From Bifidobacterium catenulatum PV20-2 (lineage in GTDB: Bacteria; Actinomycetota; Actinomycetes; Actinomycetales; Bifidobacteriaceae): 64,000 bases of DNA. The DNA is taken from positions 1,798,001 through 1,862,000 of the forward strand of contig NZ_CP007456.1 of assembly GCF_000800455.1 (NCBI RefSeq). The letters are read 5' to 3'. The notes beneath the pieces are model-generated. The model worked only from the letters and a program-made list of their open reading frames with translations, made no database searches and was not told where the DNA came from. The translations under genes were made by a program, and so were the position numbers. Position 1 is the first letter of the stretch. Every line of letters begins with the position of its first letter. Of the stretch, positions 34,071 to 44,367 are shown one piece after another.

Positions 34071-35498
34071 ATGGAAGCCATGGACGGCACTCCCCCTCAA
34101 ATCCCTGGGTACGCATTCGCCCAGAAGTTGGGTTCAGGTTCCGAAGCGAATGTGTACTTGTACCAGCAGCTTTCCCCCAGCCGTCAGGTGGCCATCAAAG
34201 TCAGCAGGGGAACGCTCGACCTGCGCGCGGCAGCAAGATTCCGTTCCGAGGCGAACTTCATGGGCAAGATCTCATCACACCCTTACATTCTTTCGGTGCA
34301 CGAAAGCGGAGTCACCACCACAGGCAACGGCTATACCGTGTTCGAATACGCTCCGGGAGGCAATTACAAGACCTTCCTGGAATCCAACCGTCTCAGCGCA
34401 GACCAGATGCTCACCGTCGGCATCAATCTGGCAAGCGCCCTTTTCACGGCGCACCGCGAAGGCATTATCCACCGCGACATCAAGCCCAGCAATATTCTTA
34501 TCAACGCGCATGGCATGCCCATGCTTTCCGATTTCGGCATCGCGGGAACGATTTACGGGCGCCCCGGCATCGGCTACACCATCGCGTGGGCTCCGCCGGA
34601 AGTGCTTGCGAAGAACGGCGGAGGCAACGAATCCTCTGACATCTATTCTCTGGGGGCGACGCTGTCCGCCATGCTGACGGGCCAGTCGCCGTACGAATAC
34701 GGCTATTCCGCAGCTCTTGGCGCAACCCGAGGCAAAAATCGCGGCGCTCTGCTGCGGAACATCATTCTCACCAATCCGCTGCCCAAGCTCAACAGGCCGG
34801 ATATTCCCCAGCAAGTGGAGCGGATCCTGCGTAAGGCGTTGAATAAAACTCCGGAGGACCGATATTATTCCGCATACGATTTCGCACGTGATATGCAGCG
34901 TGCGCAGCAGGAATTGTATGGCCATGCCACGCCGACCACAGTTGAGGGGGAACCGCCGTTCCCGCAGAACCTGTACACGCAGGCGCAGACGAACGTTCAG
35001 GTTTCGCCGACTGCCCCAAAGCAGCGCAGCACTTGGGCCAAGCCTCTTGCGATCGTTGTTTCGGTGGTCGTCGCGATTGCAGCCGTCGCGCTGGTGTTCA
35101 CGTATGCGATCATGCCGAATATGGATTCCGCTTCCGACAACAGCAGCGTGCAGATCAAGAATCCAGGAACACGCGATCAGGAGAACGATTCACCGGATTC
35201 GGCTATCACCACCGGCAGTGTGCCCAGTGTCGAGAATCTGACCGGGTCATATTCCGCCGATGGCAGCAGCGTGCAGTTCACTTGGGTGAACCCCGACCCT
35301 CAGGATGGGGATTCGTACGTGTGGTCACTGGTCGGCGATGCCGGCGTCGATTCGAACGCCCAGGGAACCACCACCACCGACACTCATATCAGTATCGAAC
35401 CCGCCAACGGCTCGCAGACCTGCATTCAGGTGAGCCTCATCCGGACCGACCGTCAGATGTCGCAGAATCCTACGATAGCGTGCGCAGCTAAACCATAA
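34071..35498 (+). CDS. pkb2: Membrane Ser/Thr protein kinase of the PFNA-type cluster
   Basis: A 475-residue Hanks-type kinase. Kinase domain about 14-285: glycine loop LGSGSEANV, Lys43 in VAIKV, HRDIKPSN with Asp136, and DFG with Asp154, all intact. A Gln/Pro linker leads to a membrane helix at about 324-347. The outside part (about 380-470) is one beta-sandwich domain resembling fibronectin III, with a possible Cys pair, instead of PASTA repeats. It probably senses a surface ligand and phosphorylates cytoplasmic partners. First gene of the plus-strand cluster and 105 bases before the giant Fn3 gene. The ATG at 34071 follows GAGGAAAGAGAG; ATG 34080 is a possible alternative. Bifidobacterial kinases in this setting are known as Pkb2. 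Confidence 0.88.
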   Translation: MEAMDGTPPQIPGYAFAQKLGSGSEANVYLYQQLSPSRQVAIKVSRGTLDLRAAARFRSEANFMGKISSHPYILSVHESGVTTTGNGYTVFEYAPGGNYKTFLESNRLSADQMLTVGINLASALFTAHREGIIHRDIKPSNILINAHGMPMLSDFGIAGTIYGRPGIGYTIAWAPPEVLAKNGGGNESSDIYSLGATLSAMLTGQSPYEYGYSAALGATRGKNRGALLRNIILTNPLPKLNRPDIPQQVERILRKALNKTPEDRYYSAYDFARDMQRAQQELYGHATPTTVEGEPPFPQNLYTQAQTNVQVSPTAPKQRSTWAKPLAIVVSVVVAIAAVALVFTYAIMPNMDSASDNSSVQIKNPGTRDQENDSPDSAITTGSVPSVENLTGSYSADGSSVQFTWVNPDPQDGDSYVWSLVGDAGVDSNAQGTTTTDTHISIEPANGSQTCIQVSLIRTDRQMSQNPTIACAAKP

Positions 35499-35603
35499 GC
35501 ATCGCAGCATTTCGCAACAGGGTCGGCCGACGGCATTATTCAATCGCAGGCGACGTCCGGAACGAACACAACGACAATCGGAACATTCAGGGAAGAACCG
35601 GAA

Positions 35604-38600
35604 ATGGGCAAACGCAAGAACGCAGCCAATCAGTCGGCACAATCGTATGAACGTCAATTGCACTTCGGATCGATGATGCGCAAACTACTGTTGCCGTCGG
35701 GAAGCAGACGGTGGATCACACCGATCGTCATGCTGCTTCTGTTGCTGGGCATCATCGCAGGCGCGTTCATCGTCCATTCGGTGACGCAACGGCATGTGCA
35801 ACTTGACGACGGCACCGTGTGGATCACTTCGCTGAAGGACCGCAAGGCCGCACGATTCAATGCGAAAAACAAGGATGTGAACGCTGGAGTCTCATCCGCG
35901 GCCTCCCGTTTCGACGTGGCCCAACATAATGGCAGCACCGTGATTTCCGAAGGTACGAAAGCCAGCAACATCGCGGCTTCCACCATCAGCGAAACCGGCA
36001 ACACCGCCATCAAAACGGATATCGAAACCATTGTCGGAGGCGACACCGCAGCGTTCATCAATGTCAAAACCGGCAATGTGTGGGTGGGATCCGCTTCCGA
36101 TGTGAAATCCGTCAATCCAACCACCGACAAGCCGAACATGAAGCTGGGATCCGGTGGAAAAATCGCGTTGACACACGACGGAACCGTATACGGATACCGT
36201 GCTTCCGATGGTGCGGTGCTGAGCCTCGACGGGCCGCAGGGCACGAACGAGCAAACAGACACAATCAAAGGCGCACCGCATGCCGAATCGTTCACCGTTA
36301 TCGGCGCAACCCCGGTCGTGGCGACGAAAAGCACCGTGTACTGGCCGCAGGGAAGCGCAGCCATCAATCTGCAGGGCGACATGACCTTGCAAGCCCCTTC
36401 CACGGACGGCAAACAGAACGGATGGGTGGCCGTGGCGACACCACGTGGACTCGCAACGGTGAACCTCAGCACCAAGAAAACCTCTGAAACCCCAAATTCC
36501 GGCAAAGGCGAGGCCGCCCAGCCGGTATCCACAGGAGGATGCGTATTCGCCGCATGGGCACAGAAAGCCAACAATTACGCCAAAGCATGCTCCGCCGACG
36601 GTTCGGACACGACATTCGACACCCTGACCAACATCAACGCCACTTCGGAACTGATATTCCGCACCAACCATCGTCTGGTCATACTCAACGACGTGGTCAA
36701 CGGCAACGTCTGGAATCCGCAGGAATCCACCAAAGTCATCAAAATCCAATGGAACAAGGTGGAAACCAAACAGTCGAAGCAGCAGGAACAGAACAACGAT
36801 AGTGCCAACAACCAGCATAATTTCAGCAAAACCTGTTCGTCGCAATCCGGGCAGATCAAAGCGGAAGACGATTTGCTCGGCGCGAGAACGGGATCGCAGC
36901 AGATTCTCGACGTGCTTCGCAACGACGAGCAGACCGACTGTTCCGTGCTGCGCATCACCTCGGTAAGCGCCCCGGACGGAGCCAACATCAGCGTCTCACC
37001 CGTATATGACGGACGATACCTGCAGCTCGACGCATCCGCGGCAGCCGAGGGATCGGTATCGTTCAGCTATGAGATTTCCGACGGACGCGGGCAGACATCC
37101 AACGCCAACGTGAACCTCACCTTGGTCGGAAACGACGACAACGCGCCCCAGCAAACCGATACGCCACCGGAAATCGACGTGGAGCAAGGAGCCACCTACA
37201 CCACCAACGCTTTGGGCAGCTTCTCCGACCCCGACGGCGATCCGCTCACGCTCGTATCCGCAACCCCGCAGAACACCGACCAGGTGACCGTCTCCACGCG
37301 AGCCGACGGGCAGCTCGTATTCAACGCGGGATCCATGTCTTCCGGCAGAGCCAGCATCGAAGTAACCGTTTCCGACGGACAGCAGACCGGCACCGGCATG
37401 GTGTATTTCTCAGTGAAACCGGCCAACACGTTGGCCGCGGTGATTGATCCGGTAGTCAAGCAGACCACGCCAGACGCACGCACCACCGTCTCGCTCAAAC
37501 AATACGTGCACGGCACCTCGGCCGAACCCACGCAGCTGACCGCCGTGGAAACCCCATCCGGCGCATCCACAGCCATGAACGCCACCGACATGTCGTTCAC
37601 CTTCAGCGCGGCCAACCCCGGCACCTACTACGTGCCCTACACCATCACGCAAGGAACCATTCCCACGACCGGCCTGGCCCGCATTGAAGTACAGGCCACG
37701 ACCGGAGACTCCGCCAAACCCATCGCCGCCAACGACGTGGCACTGCTCGGCGCCGACAACACCGCGATCGTGGAGCCCCTGGCCAACGACGTCGACCCGA
37801 TGGGCGGCGTATTGTCCGTGACCAACGTGACCGCCGACGCGGCAAGCGGCATCAAAACCGGCGTCGTGAGCAACAAGCGCGTCTACATCACCGCACGACA
37901 GGTGCCGACCGAACCCGTGCAAATCAAATACAGTGTAGCCAACGCAGCAGGCACGTCGACCGGCGTAATCGTACTGCAGCCGCCGGCGTTGACCACCTCC
38001 AACTCCATACCGAAAGCCGACAACATCACCACGCAGGTACGCACCGACGGCATCGTCTCCATCGACGTGCTCGACCACGTTACCTACTCCGACGGCACCA
38101 CGGTAAACCTGCAAAACGACCTGCAATACGACAAGAGCACGTTCAAAGGACTCGTATTCGTATCAGGCAACACCGTACGATACCAAGCATCCGACCAAAC
38201 CGGATCCTTCCCCGTAACGTACACGATCAAAGACAATCTCGGCAACGCGGCATCTGCCACAATCACCATCAACGTGCATCAAAAAGACGCCGAAAACAAG
38301 GCGGCGCCAACACCATCCGACGTTGAAGCACAGGTTGCGGCAGGGCAGAAAGTCCAAATCCCAATCACCTTGACCGGCATCGACGCCGATGGTGACGACG
38401 TGCAGCTGCTCGGCCTTGGCAACAAGGCTCCGACGCTCGGACGCATCAGCGAAGTCGGAGCCACCTACCTGGTATACGAGGCATATGCCGACTCCGCAGG
38501 AACCGACACCTTCTCATACGCCGTCGAAGACTGGACCGGCCAACGATCCCAAGCGCAAATCCGCGTGGGCGTGTTCACATCCGGCACCGACTCGGGCGTG

Positions 38601-41600
38601 TACGCGCGCGATGACGAAATCACATTGCGCCCCAACACTGCAGCAACCGTACCCGTGGCGCAAAACGACATTTCCGGAGACAGCACCGACCTGACCGTCA
38701 GCGAAGACGTCGAATCGCAAGACATCAGCAATGTGAACGTAGTGGATAATGCGCTCGCCTTCACCACACCGCAGCAGGCGGGCACCTATTACGTGGTGTA
38801 TACGGTCAAAGACAAAGCGGGATTGTCCGACACAGCAACGCTGACGGTGAACGTCGATGGCAACGCCACCATCGAACCGCCGACCGCATACGATTATCGT
38901 GTGCCTTCTTCGGCGACGATCGACAAGAAATCGGTCGACGTGGACGTTTCGCAATGGATCGCGAATCCTTCCGGCAGCGCCGACGAACTGCAGGTGGCCG
39001 TGGATGATTCGGCCACCGACCACGCACATGTCAAGGGCGGAGACAAATCCACGACCATTACCGTGGAATTGACGGACGAGGCGCGAGCAGTGCCATACAC
39101 CGTGACCAACACGACATACGGCATCATGTCCACGGCGTTCATCCAAGTGCCCGCATATGGCGTGTTCCCGCCGATTCTTCGACCGAAGGCACCAGCATTG
39201 AAAGTGAACGCGCGCGAGACGATCACCATCAATATCGCCGATTACGTGCGCGTGGGCGCAGGCAAGACCGCATATGTGGACGGCGCCGATTCGGTAAGCG
39301 CCACGAAAGCCGCGGACGGCGACCTGTATGTGAACGACCAGACGTTGAAGTTCACCGCGCCGAAGGACTACTCCGGCCCTGCATCCATCACCTTCACCGC
39401 GGTGGATGGCAAGCGCGACAAGAACAACAAGGTGAAAATAATCAATTCGGCGGTGTTGACGTTGCCGATCACCGTGATCGGGCGTGACGCGCCCGCGCCG
39501 ACGTTCTCTTCGCCCACCATCGACGTGGTCGCCGGCGAAAGCGCCACCACCATCGACCTGACCGCGTTGACCCATTCGGCGTCCGACCTATACGACGATG
39601 AAAAACAGTACACGTATTCTGGTGGCGCTGATTCCGACCAGGTGAGCGCCAAAGTGAGTTCTAACGGCAAACTGACCGTGTCCGCCGACAAAACCACGTC
39701 ACCGGGAACCACGGTGAGCGTGCCCATTTCAATCCAATATTCGAAGGGCACGGTGAACGCGGGCGTCACGGTTCGTGTGACGACCTCCAACAGGCCTTTG
39801 GCACGCATCAACGCGAAAACCGTGAAGGTCAAGGCGGGAAGCAGCGAGGAAGTGAACCTGCTTGCCGACGCGTACAATCCGTTCCCCGATTCCGCATTGA
39901 CCGTGACCGGATGTACGTCCGACGGCGCGTCGAAGCTGACCGTGGACTGCCCGTCCAACGGCGTAGTGTCGATCAGCGCAGCTTCCGACATCGGCTCGAG
40001 CATCAACAAGGTGATCGTCAACGTGCGTGATGCCACCAATACGAAGGAACGTGAGGTTACAGGCACCATCAGCGTTTCGGTAATGGACAAGCCGGATGCG
40101 CCTCTGCCCTCCCCCATCGCGGGAGACCCGCAGGATGGCGTGGTGAATCTGAGTTGGACGGCCGGTTCTTCGAACGGCAGCCCGATCAGCGAATACAAGG
40201 TGACGTGGAACGGCGACGGTTCCGGCGAGAAATTGTGCGGTTCCGTGACCTCCTGCCAGATTACCGGTTTGAAGAACGGCAAGACGTACTCGTTCAAGGT
40301 GCAGGCCAAGAATGAGGTCGGCTGGTCGAAGGAGTCGAACAGCGTGGAAGGCACGCCTGACAAGCTTCCGGACGCGCCGACCGATGTGAAGGCCGAAGCC
40401 GGCAGGAACACCGTCGTTGTCACATGGAAAGCTCCGGAAGGCAATTTCTCCGCCGTCGACGGCTATGAGGTGACGTTAAATGGATCCAATATAGCGAATC
40501 CGACGCAAAAGGTTGAAGGTACAAGCTTCACGTTCAAATTCGACGACAATGCGATTACCAATGGCGCATCCTATACCGCCACGGTCAAGGCGCATAACAA
40601 AATGAACTGGAGTCAGCCATCCGCCGTGTCCAATGCCGTTTCGCCTTGGGGTAAGCCTGACAAACCAACCATCTCCGCAGTGCAGAATGGCGACAAGATT
40701 GTGGTGAGCGGGCGGATCAATGACGCCCGTAACTCGAAATACCAGTCGATTACGGTAAGTATCAGAGACGAAGACAGATCCGTAGAGACCAATGCCACGG
40801 ACTATTCCGTCGAATTCGACATCAAGAACGAGTGGTATTACAAAGAGATTAAGCCAACGATTACCGTGGTCACGGAACGCAGTGGTTCGTCGAGCAGCGA
40901 AACATCCGTTTCGCCCTTCACAGCAGTCGACCCTCCAACCAATGTGAAGCTGGAACTCAGCAACAATACATGTGTGGCGACCTGGTCCAAAAAAGGGCGC
41001 GTCACAGGCTTTGTTGTAAGGGCCAAGGATTATTACAATGTTGATCTTCACGAGAACAGAGCAGAATGGCCGCTTTCCGGTAACTGGAGCACCTGCGATA
41101 CGGTAAATGTCCAGCAATACTTCATTGATACGTCACATATCAGCACCCCTGAAACTGCCAACAGCAATACCGTCGGCAACAAAATCAAAGCGGAAATCAC
41201 TACCATGCCGACCCTTTCCTGGGATGCCAATGACACGAATCTCATCAAGGTCGCCGGCGGATCGGTGAAAACATGGAATCAAATTGGCAGCTACTCTTTC
41301 GTATTCACCGGAGGTGGCAAAACATACGAAATCCCTTGGGCCCAAGGTACCAGTCAGTTGAACGCCGAAAAGCTACCAACGGGGGTTGACTACACATGGA
41401 AGTTTAAAGTCACCGGTCCAGACCCGGCACTCAACAACGAGGCAGACGGATCAACGATCAAAGACTCCGACCGCTATAACGGACCAACCCCCGATCCTAA
41501 GCCTGATTCCAATCCGGACCAGTCGGGATCAGGGCAAAGTGACGCCCCTACGGCTTCATCCGTAGCTCTTTCCACCATCGATGGAAAAAGCAAGCCGTGG

Positions 41601-41633
41601 GTGAGAGGCTTGGCCTATTACGCCAATCGCTAG
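35604..41633 (+). CDS. fn3: Giant membrane-anchored Ig-like/fibronectin type III surface protein
   Basis: 2009 residues. A basic N-terminus and one membrane helix (about 38-58, VMLLLLLGIIAGAFIVHSV) anchor it with the bulk outside. Residues 60-400 look like repeated beta-strand blades (GDTAAFINVKTGNVWVGSAS). From about 410 to 1490 there are roughly ten tandem Ig/cadherin-like modules, several with calcium-type motifs such as DPDGDPLTLVSA, IDADGDDVQLLG and ANDVDPMGG. Three fibronectin III domains follow (about 1495-1770), then a less regular C-terminus with no LPXTG signal. In bifidobacteria the Fn3 protein of this cluster is reported to bind host TNF-alpha. The ATG at 35604 has a GGGAAG-type ribosome binding site about nine bases away. 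The codon usage matches its neighbours. Confidence 0.88.
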   Translation: MGKRKNAANQSAQSYERQLHFGSMMRKLLLPSGSRRWITPIVMLLLLLGIIAGAFIVHSVTQRHVQLDDGTVWITSLKDRKAARFNAKNKDVNAGVSSAASRFDVAQHNGSTVISEGTKASNIAASTISETGNTAIKTDIETIVGGDTAAFINVKTGNVWVGSASDVKSVNPTTDKPNMKLGSGGKIALTHDGTVYGYRASDGAVLSLDGPQGTNEQTDTIKGAPHAESFTVIGATPVVATKSTVYWPQGSAAINLQGDMTLQAPSTDGKQNGWVAVATPRGLATVNLSTKKTSETPNSGKGEAAQPVSTGGCVFAAWAQKANNYAKACSADGSDTTFDTLTNINATSELIFRTNHRLVILNDVVNGNVWNPQESTKVIKIQWNKVETKQSKQQEQNNDSANNQHNFSKTCSSQSGQIKAEDDLLGARTGSQQILDVLRNDEQTDCSVLRITSVSAPDGANISVSPVYDGRYLQLDASAAAEGSVSFSYEISDGRGQTSNANVNLTLVGNDDNAPQQTDTPPEIDVEQGATYTTNALGSFSDPDGDPLTLVSATPQNTDQVTVSTRADGQLVFNAGSMSSGRASIEVTVSDGQQTGTGMVYFSVKPANTLAAVIDPVVKQTTPDARTTVSLKQYVHGTSAEPTQLTAVETPSGASTAMNATDMSFTFSAANPGTYYVPYTITQGTIPTTGLARIEVQATTGDSAKPIAANDVALLGADNTAIVEPLANDVDPMGGVLSVTNVTADAASGIKTGVVSNKRVYITARQVPTEPVQIKYSVANAAGTSTGVIVLQPPALTTSNSIPKADNITTQVRTDGIVSIDVLDHVTYSDGTTVNLQNDLQYDKSTFKGLVFVSGNTVRYQASDQTGSFPVTYTIKDNLGNAASATITINVHQKDAENKAAPTPSDVEAQVAAGQKVQIPITLTGIDADGDDVQLLGLGNKAPTLGRISEVGATYLVYEAYADSAGTDTFSYAVEDWTGQRSQAQIRVGVFTSGTDSGVYARDDEITLRPNTAATVPVAQNDISGDSTDLTVSEDVESQDISNVNVVDNALAFTTPQQAGTYYVVYTVKDKAGLSDTATLTVNVDGNATIEPPTAYDYRVPSSATIDKKSVDVDVSQWIANPSGSADELQVAVDDSATDHAHVKGGDKSTTITVELTDEARAVPYTVTNTTYGIMSTAFIQVPAYGVFPPILRPKAPALKVNARETITINIADYVRVGAGKTAYVDGADSVSATKAADGDLYVNDQTLKFTAPKDYSGPASITFTAVDGKRDKNNKVKIINSAVLTLPITVIGRDAPAPTFSSPTIDVVAGESATTIDLTALTHSASDLYDDEKQYTYSGGADSDQVSAKVSSNGKLTVSADKTTSPGTTVSVPISIQYSKGTVNAGVTVRVTTSNRPLARINAKTVKVKAGSSEEVNLLADAYNPFPDSALTVTGCTSDGASKLTVDCPSNGVVSISAASDIGSSINKVIVNVRDATNTKEREVTGTISVSVMDKPDAPLPSPIAGDPQDGVVNLSWTAGSSNGSPISEYKVTWNGDGSGEKLCGSVTSCQITGLKNGKTYSFKVQAKNEVGWSKESNSVEGTPDKLPDAPTDVKAEAGRNTVVVTWKAPEGNFSAVDGYEVTLNGSNIANPTQKVEGTSFTFKFDDNAITNGASYTATVKAHNKMNWSQPSAVSNAVSPWGKPDKPTISAVQNGDKIVVSGRINDARNSKYQSITVSIRDEDRSVETNATDYSVEFDIKNEWYYKEIKPTITVVTERSGSSSSETSVSPFTAVDPPTNVKLELSNNTCVATWSKKGRVTGFVVRAKDYYNVDLHENRAEWPLSGNWSTCDTVNVQQYFIDTSHISTPETANSNTVGNKIKAEITTMPTLSWDANDTNLIKVAGGSVKTWNQIGSYSFVFTGGGKTYEIPWAQGTSQLNAEKLPTGVDYTWKFKVTGPDPALNNEADGSTIKDSDRYNGPTPDPKPDSNPDQSGSGQSDAPTASSVALSTIDGKSKPWVRGLAYYANR

Positions 41634-41714
41634 CCGGTATGGCAATCTCGACGAACAATCCAATATCGACAACCAATCATCAATACGACCAATAGAAGCA
41701 AGCAAGGAGCACCC

Positions 41715-43055
41715 ATGAGCAACGAAAACGATGACGACGCCACCCAGCTGGGTTCCATCGGGCACCATATGAACAAGCCGCAACAGCCTGGCAATCCGCA
41801 GATGCGCCTCGCATTCCAAGCTCCAAGCCTGCCGACGCATCCGCAGAAGCAAAGCGGCGACGATGAAGACACCGTGCTCAGCGCATACAACGCAACGCCC
41901 TCCAGGCCTGCAATGCCTACGGTTCCAACAACGCACCCCATGAAGGCGCAACCGGCACAGCCGGTGCAGATGCAACAACCATTGCCGCAATCGCAGCCAA
42001 TTCCGACAGCGGCACCACGCCAATTCCCGCAGGCCACAACACCGCAAGCCAAGCCCGCGCAGCCAGCCGCAACCTCGTCCATGATGTCCGCGCCACAGGC
42101 CGACATCACCGAATTCTACAACCAGTTCGCCAAACTGGTCGACAGCGTCTCCCAGGTCGTGGTCGGCAAGGAACAACCGATCCGCCAATGCGCCACCGCC
42201 ATGATTGTCGGCGGCCACATTCTGCTTGAAGACAACCCCGGAACAGGCAAGACGCAGCTGGCCCGAGGCCTCGCCAACTCCATCGACATGTCGTTCAAGC
42301 GCATCCAGTTCACTCCGGATCTGCTGCCTTCCGACGTGGTCGGCGTAACCTACTACGACCAAAAGAACGGCGAATTCGAATACCGCGAAGGCCCGATTTT
42401 CGCATCCATCGTGCTTGCCGACGAAATCAACCGAGCCTCGCCGAAAACACAGTCCGCGCTGCTCGAGGTCATGGAAGAGCAGAAAGTCACCGTCGACGGC
42501 GAAACCCACGCGGTACCGCAGCCTTTCATGGTCATCGCCACCCAGAACCCCATCGAACAGCTCGGCACCTACAAACTACCGGAAGCGCAGATGGATCGTT
42601 TCCTCATCAAAACAACCATCGGCTATCCGAGCCATGACGTGAGCGTAAGCATTCTCAAGCAGGTCAACGTCACCGACCGTGCATCCACCGTACATGCGGT
42701 GCTCACCGGCAACGACGTGCTACGCATGCGTGCCATCAGCGAAACCGTTCATCTTGACGACGCGATCCTCGAGTACATCGTGCGCTTGGTGGAAGCGACG
42801 CGCCACAACGAACGCATCCAAGTCGGATCGTCCATGCGAGGCGCACTCGCGCTGACCCGATGCGCCCGCGCGTGGGCAGCGTCCAACAATCGCGGATATG
42901 CGGTACCCGACGATGTGAAGCAGCTGGCGGTCGCCGTGCTCGCGCACCGCATCACGCTCACCGCAGAGGCCACGTTCGCCGGATACACCCCCGAACAGAT
43001 GATCGAACAGATCCTCGAAAACGTACCTGCACCGACCGTAGGCGCCACCGTCTGA
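41715..43055 (+). CDS. MoxR-type AAA ATPase with a disordered Gln/Pro-rich N-terminus
   Basis: 446 residues. The first about 130 are acidic, then Gln/Pro/Ala-rich and probably disordered. The rest is a MoxR AAA+ ATPase: Walker A in EDNPGTGKTQLARG, Walker B in VLADEINRA, sensor 1 in VIATQNPIE, and the family signature YKLPEAQMDRF. MoxR proteins act as chaperones that activate partner proteins, commonly encoded with DUF58 and transglutaminase genes exactly as here. The Walker residues are intact. The ATG at 41715 follows AAGGAG with five bases spacing. It starts 81 bases after the Fn3 gene and ends 92 before the DUF58 gene, so it is probably in the same operon. Confidence 0.93.
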   Translation: MSNENDDDATQLGSIGHHMNKPQQPGNPQMRLAFQAPSLPTHPQKQSGDDEDTVLSAYNATPSRPAMPTVPTTHPMKAQPAQPVQMQQPLPQSQPIPTAAPRQFPQATTPQAKPAQPAATSSMMSAPQADITEFYNQFAKLVDSVSQVVVGKEQPIRQCATAMIVGGHILLEDNPGTGKTQLARGLANSIDMSFKRIQFTPDLLPSDVVGVTYYDQKNGEFEYREGPIFASIVLADEINRASPKTQSALLEVMEEQKVTVDGETHAVPQPFMVIATQNPIEQLGTYKLPEAQMDRFLIKTTIGYPSHDVSVSILKQVNVTDRASTVHAVLTGNDVLRMRAISETVHLDDAILEYIVRLVEATRHNERIQVGSSMRGALALTRCARAWAASNNRGYAVPDDVKQLAVAVLAHRITLTAEATFAGYTPEQMIEQILENVPAPTVGATV

Positions 43056-43147
43056 AACGTATACCCGACACAGCTGCACACTGCACGCGCAGCACGACAG
43101 AAGCGCACAACCGCACGAAACGTTCGCAAACCCCCGAAAGGTCAAGT

Positions 43148-44367
43148 ATGCGACAATCCAAAACCATGCAACGCAGGAGAACCATGCAACGATCCCTGCG
43201 ACGCATCAAGCATCGCATCAAACGACTGGTCACCTCATATGTGTCACCACTCGGATGGGCAGTAGCCGGACTCACCATCGCCTCGCTCATAGCGTTCACG
43301 ATCCTCGGATGGCATGAACTGCTGGCCATGGCGATCATATTCGTCTGCATGATGGTCGCCGCCATCATGCTGTCGCTCGGCAACACGTCGTTCACTGCCA
43401 CCATAGACGTGTCTAGAAGGCGAGTCACCGTGTCAGACACCGTGAAAGTCGACGTGTGCGTCGACAATCCGGGACACACGCCAACCACATCCGCACGAGG
43501 CGACCTGTCCATCGGCGACAATCACGAACGATTCTCCATCCCCATGCTCACCGCTGGCCAATCGCACCAAACAACCGTGGAATTCACCGCCGTCTCCCGC
43601 GCGGTGTTGCCGGTCGGACCGCTTTCCATACGCAAAGGTGACCCATTTGGACTCGTACGGCACGAAAAGAAACTCGCCGACCAAATCAACGTGTTCATCC
43701 ACCCGCAAACCGTCATGCTGAACACACTCAACGCCGGAATTCCGCGAGACTTCGAAGGTCAGCCCAGCGGCGAAATCGTCGACGACGACCTCGACTTCTA
43801 CGGACTGCGCGAATACGAGCCGGGCGACGACGTGCGCAACGTGCACTGGCTCAGCTCCGCAAAAACGGGAGCACTGATGATCCGCCAATACGAAGCAACC
43901 CGACGTACCAACACCGCATTGACCATCAGCGTGAACCCAGACGACTACCTCAGCTCCGACGAATTCGAACTGGCGGTATCCGTCCACGCATCCATCGGCG
44001 TGCAATGCCTGCTCCAAAACCGCCCGGTAACCTCCCATGCGGGAAACGAACACGCCACGCCATGCAACTCCACGGAATTCCTCGACGGATGCAGCGCCAT
44101 TACCCCCGACATCAACGACAATCCGAACCTCGCACAAACCACCCTCACCCACGCCCCGACTCATCGTTCTACTACATCACCGTCGGCAGGCTCAAAAGCA
44201 TCGACGAGATCAAACACATAGCGCTCGCGCTCCCCCGATCAGCAACCTGCGTGGTACTGCAAACCACCATCGGGCAACCACGCGCCATCAAACAATACGC
44301 CGACTTCACCCTGGCGACCGTAGGAAACCTAGACGATCTTCCAATGATCATGGGGGTACTGGCATGA
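43148..44367 (+). CDS. DUF58 membrane protein, interrupted by a one-base frameshift
   Basis: As read, the frame from ATG 43148 stops at 44221 with an abnormal Thr/Ser-rich tail. The natural C-terminus continues in the next frame (DSSFYYITVGRLKSIDEIK ... to MIMGVLA) and stops at 44367, where TGA overlaps the ATG of the next gene. Adding one C to the CCCC run at 44154-44157 restores a continuous protein of about 406 residues. Features: two membrane helices (about 35-75), a beta domain, and the DUF58 signature YGLREYEPGDDVRNVHW followed by GALMIRQYE. DUF58 proteins work with MoxR ATPases, possibly at the envelope. ATG 43184, after AGGAG, is an alternative start. It is either a real mutation or an assembly error. 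Confidence 0.85.

Noticed and set aside
41556..42509. 317-codon minus-strand frame opposite the MoxR gene
   Set aside because: Gly/Cys/Leu/Arg-rich composition typical of antisense to a Gln/Pro-rich stretch; the MoxR frame is certain.
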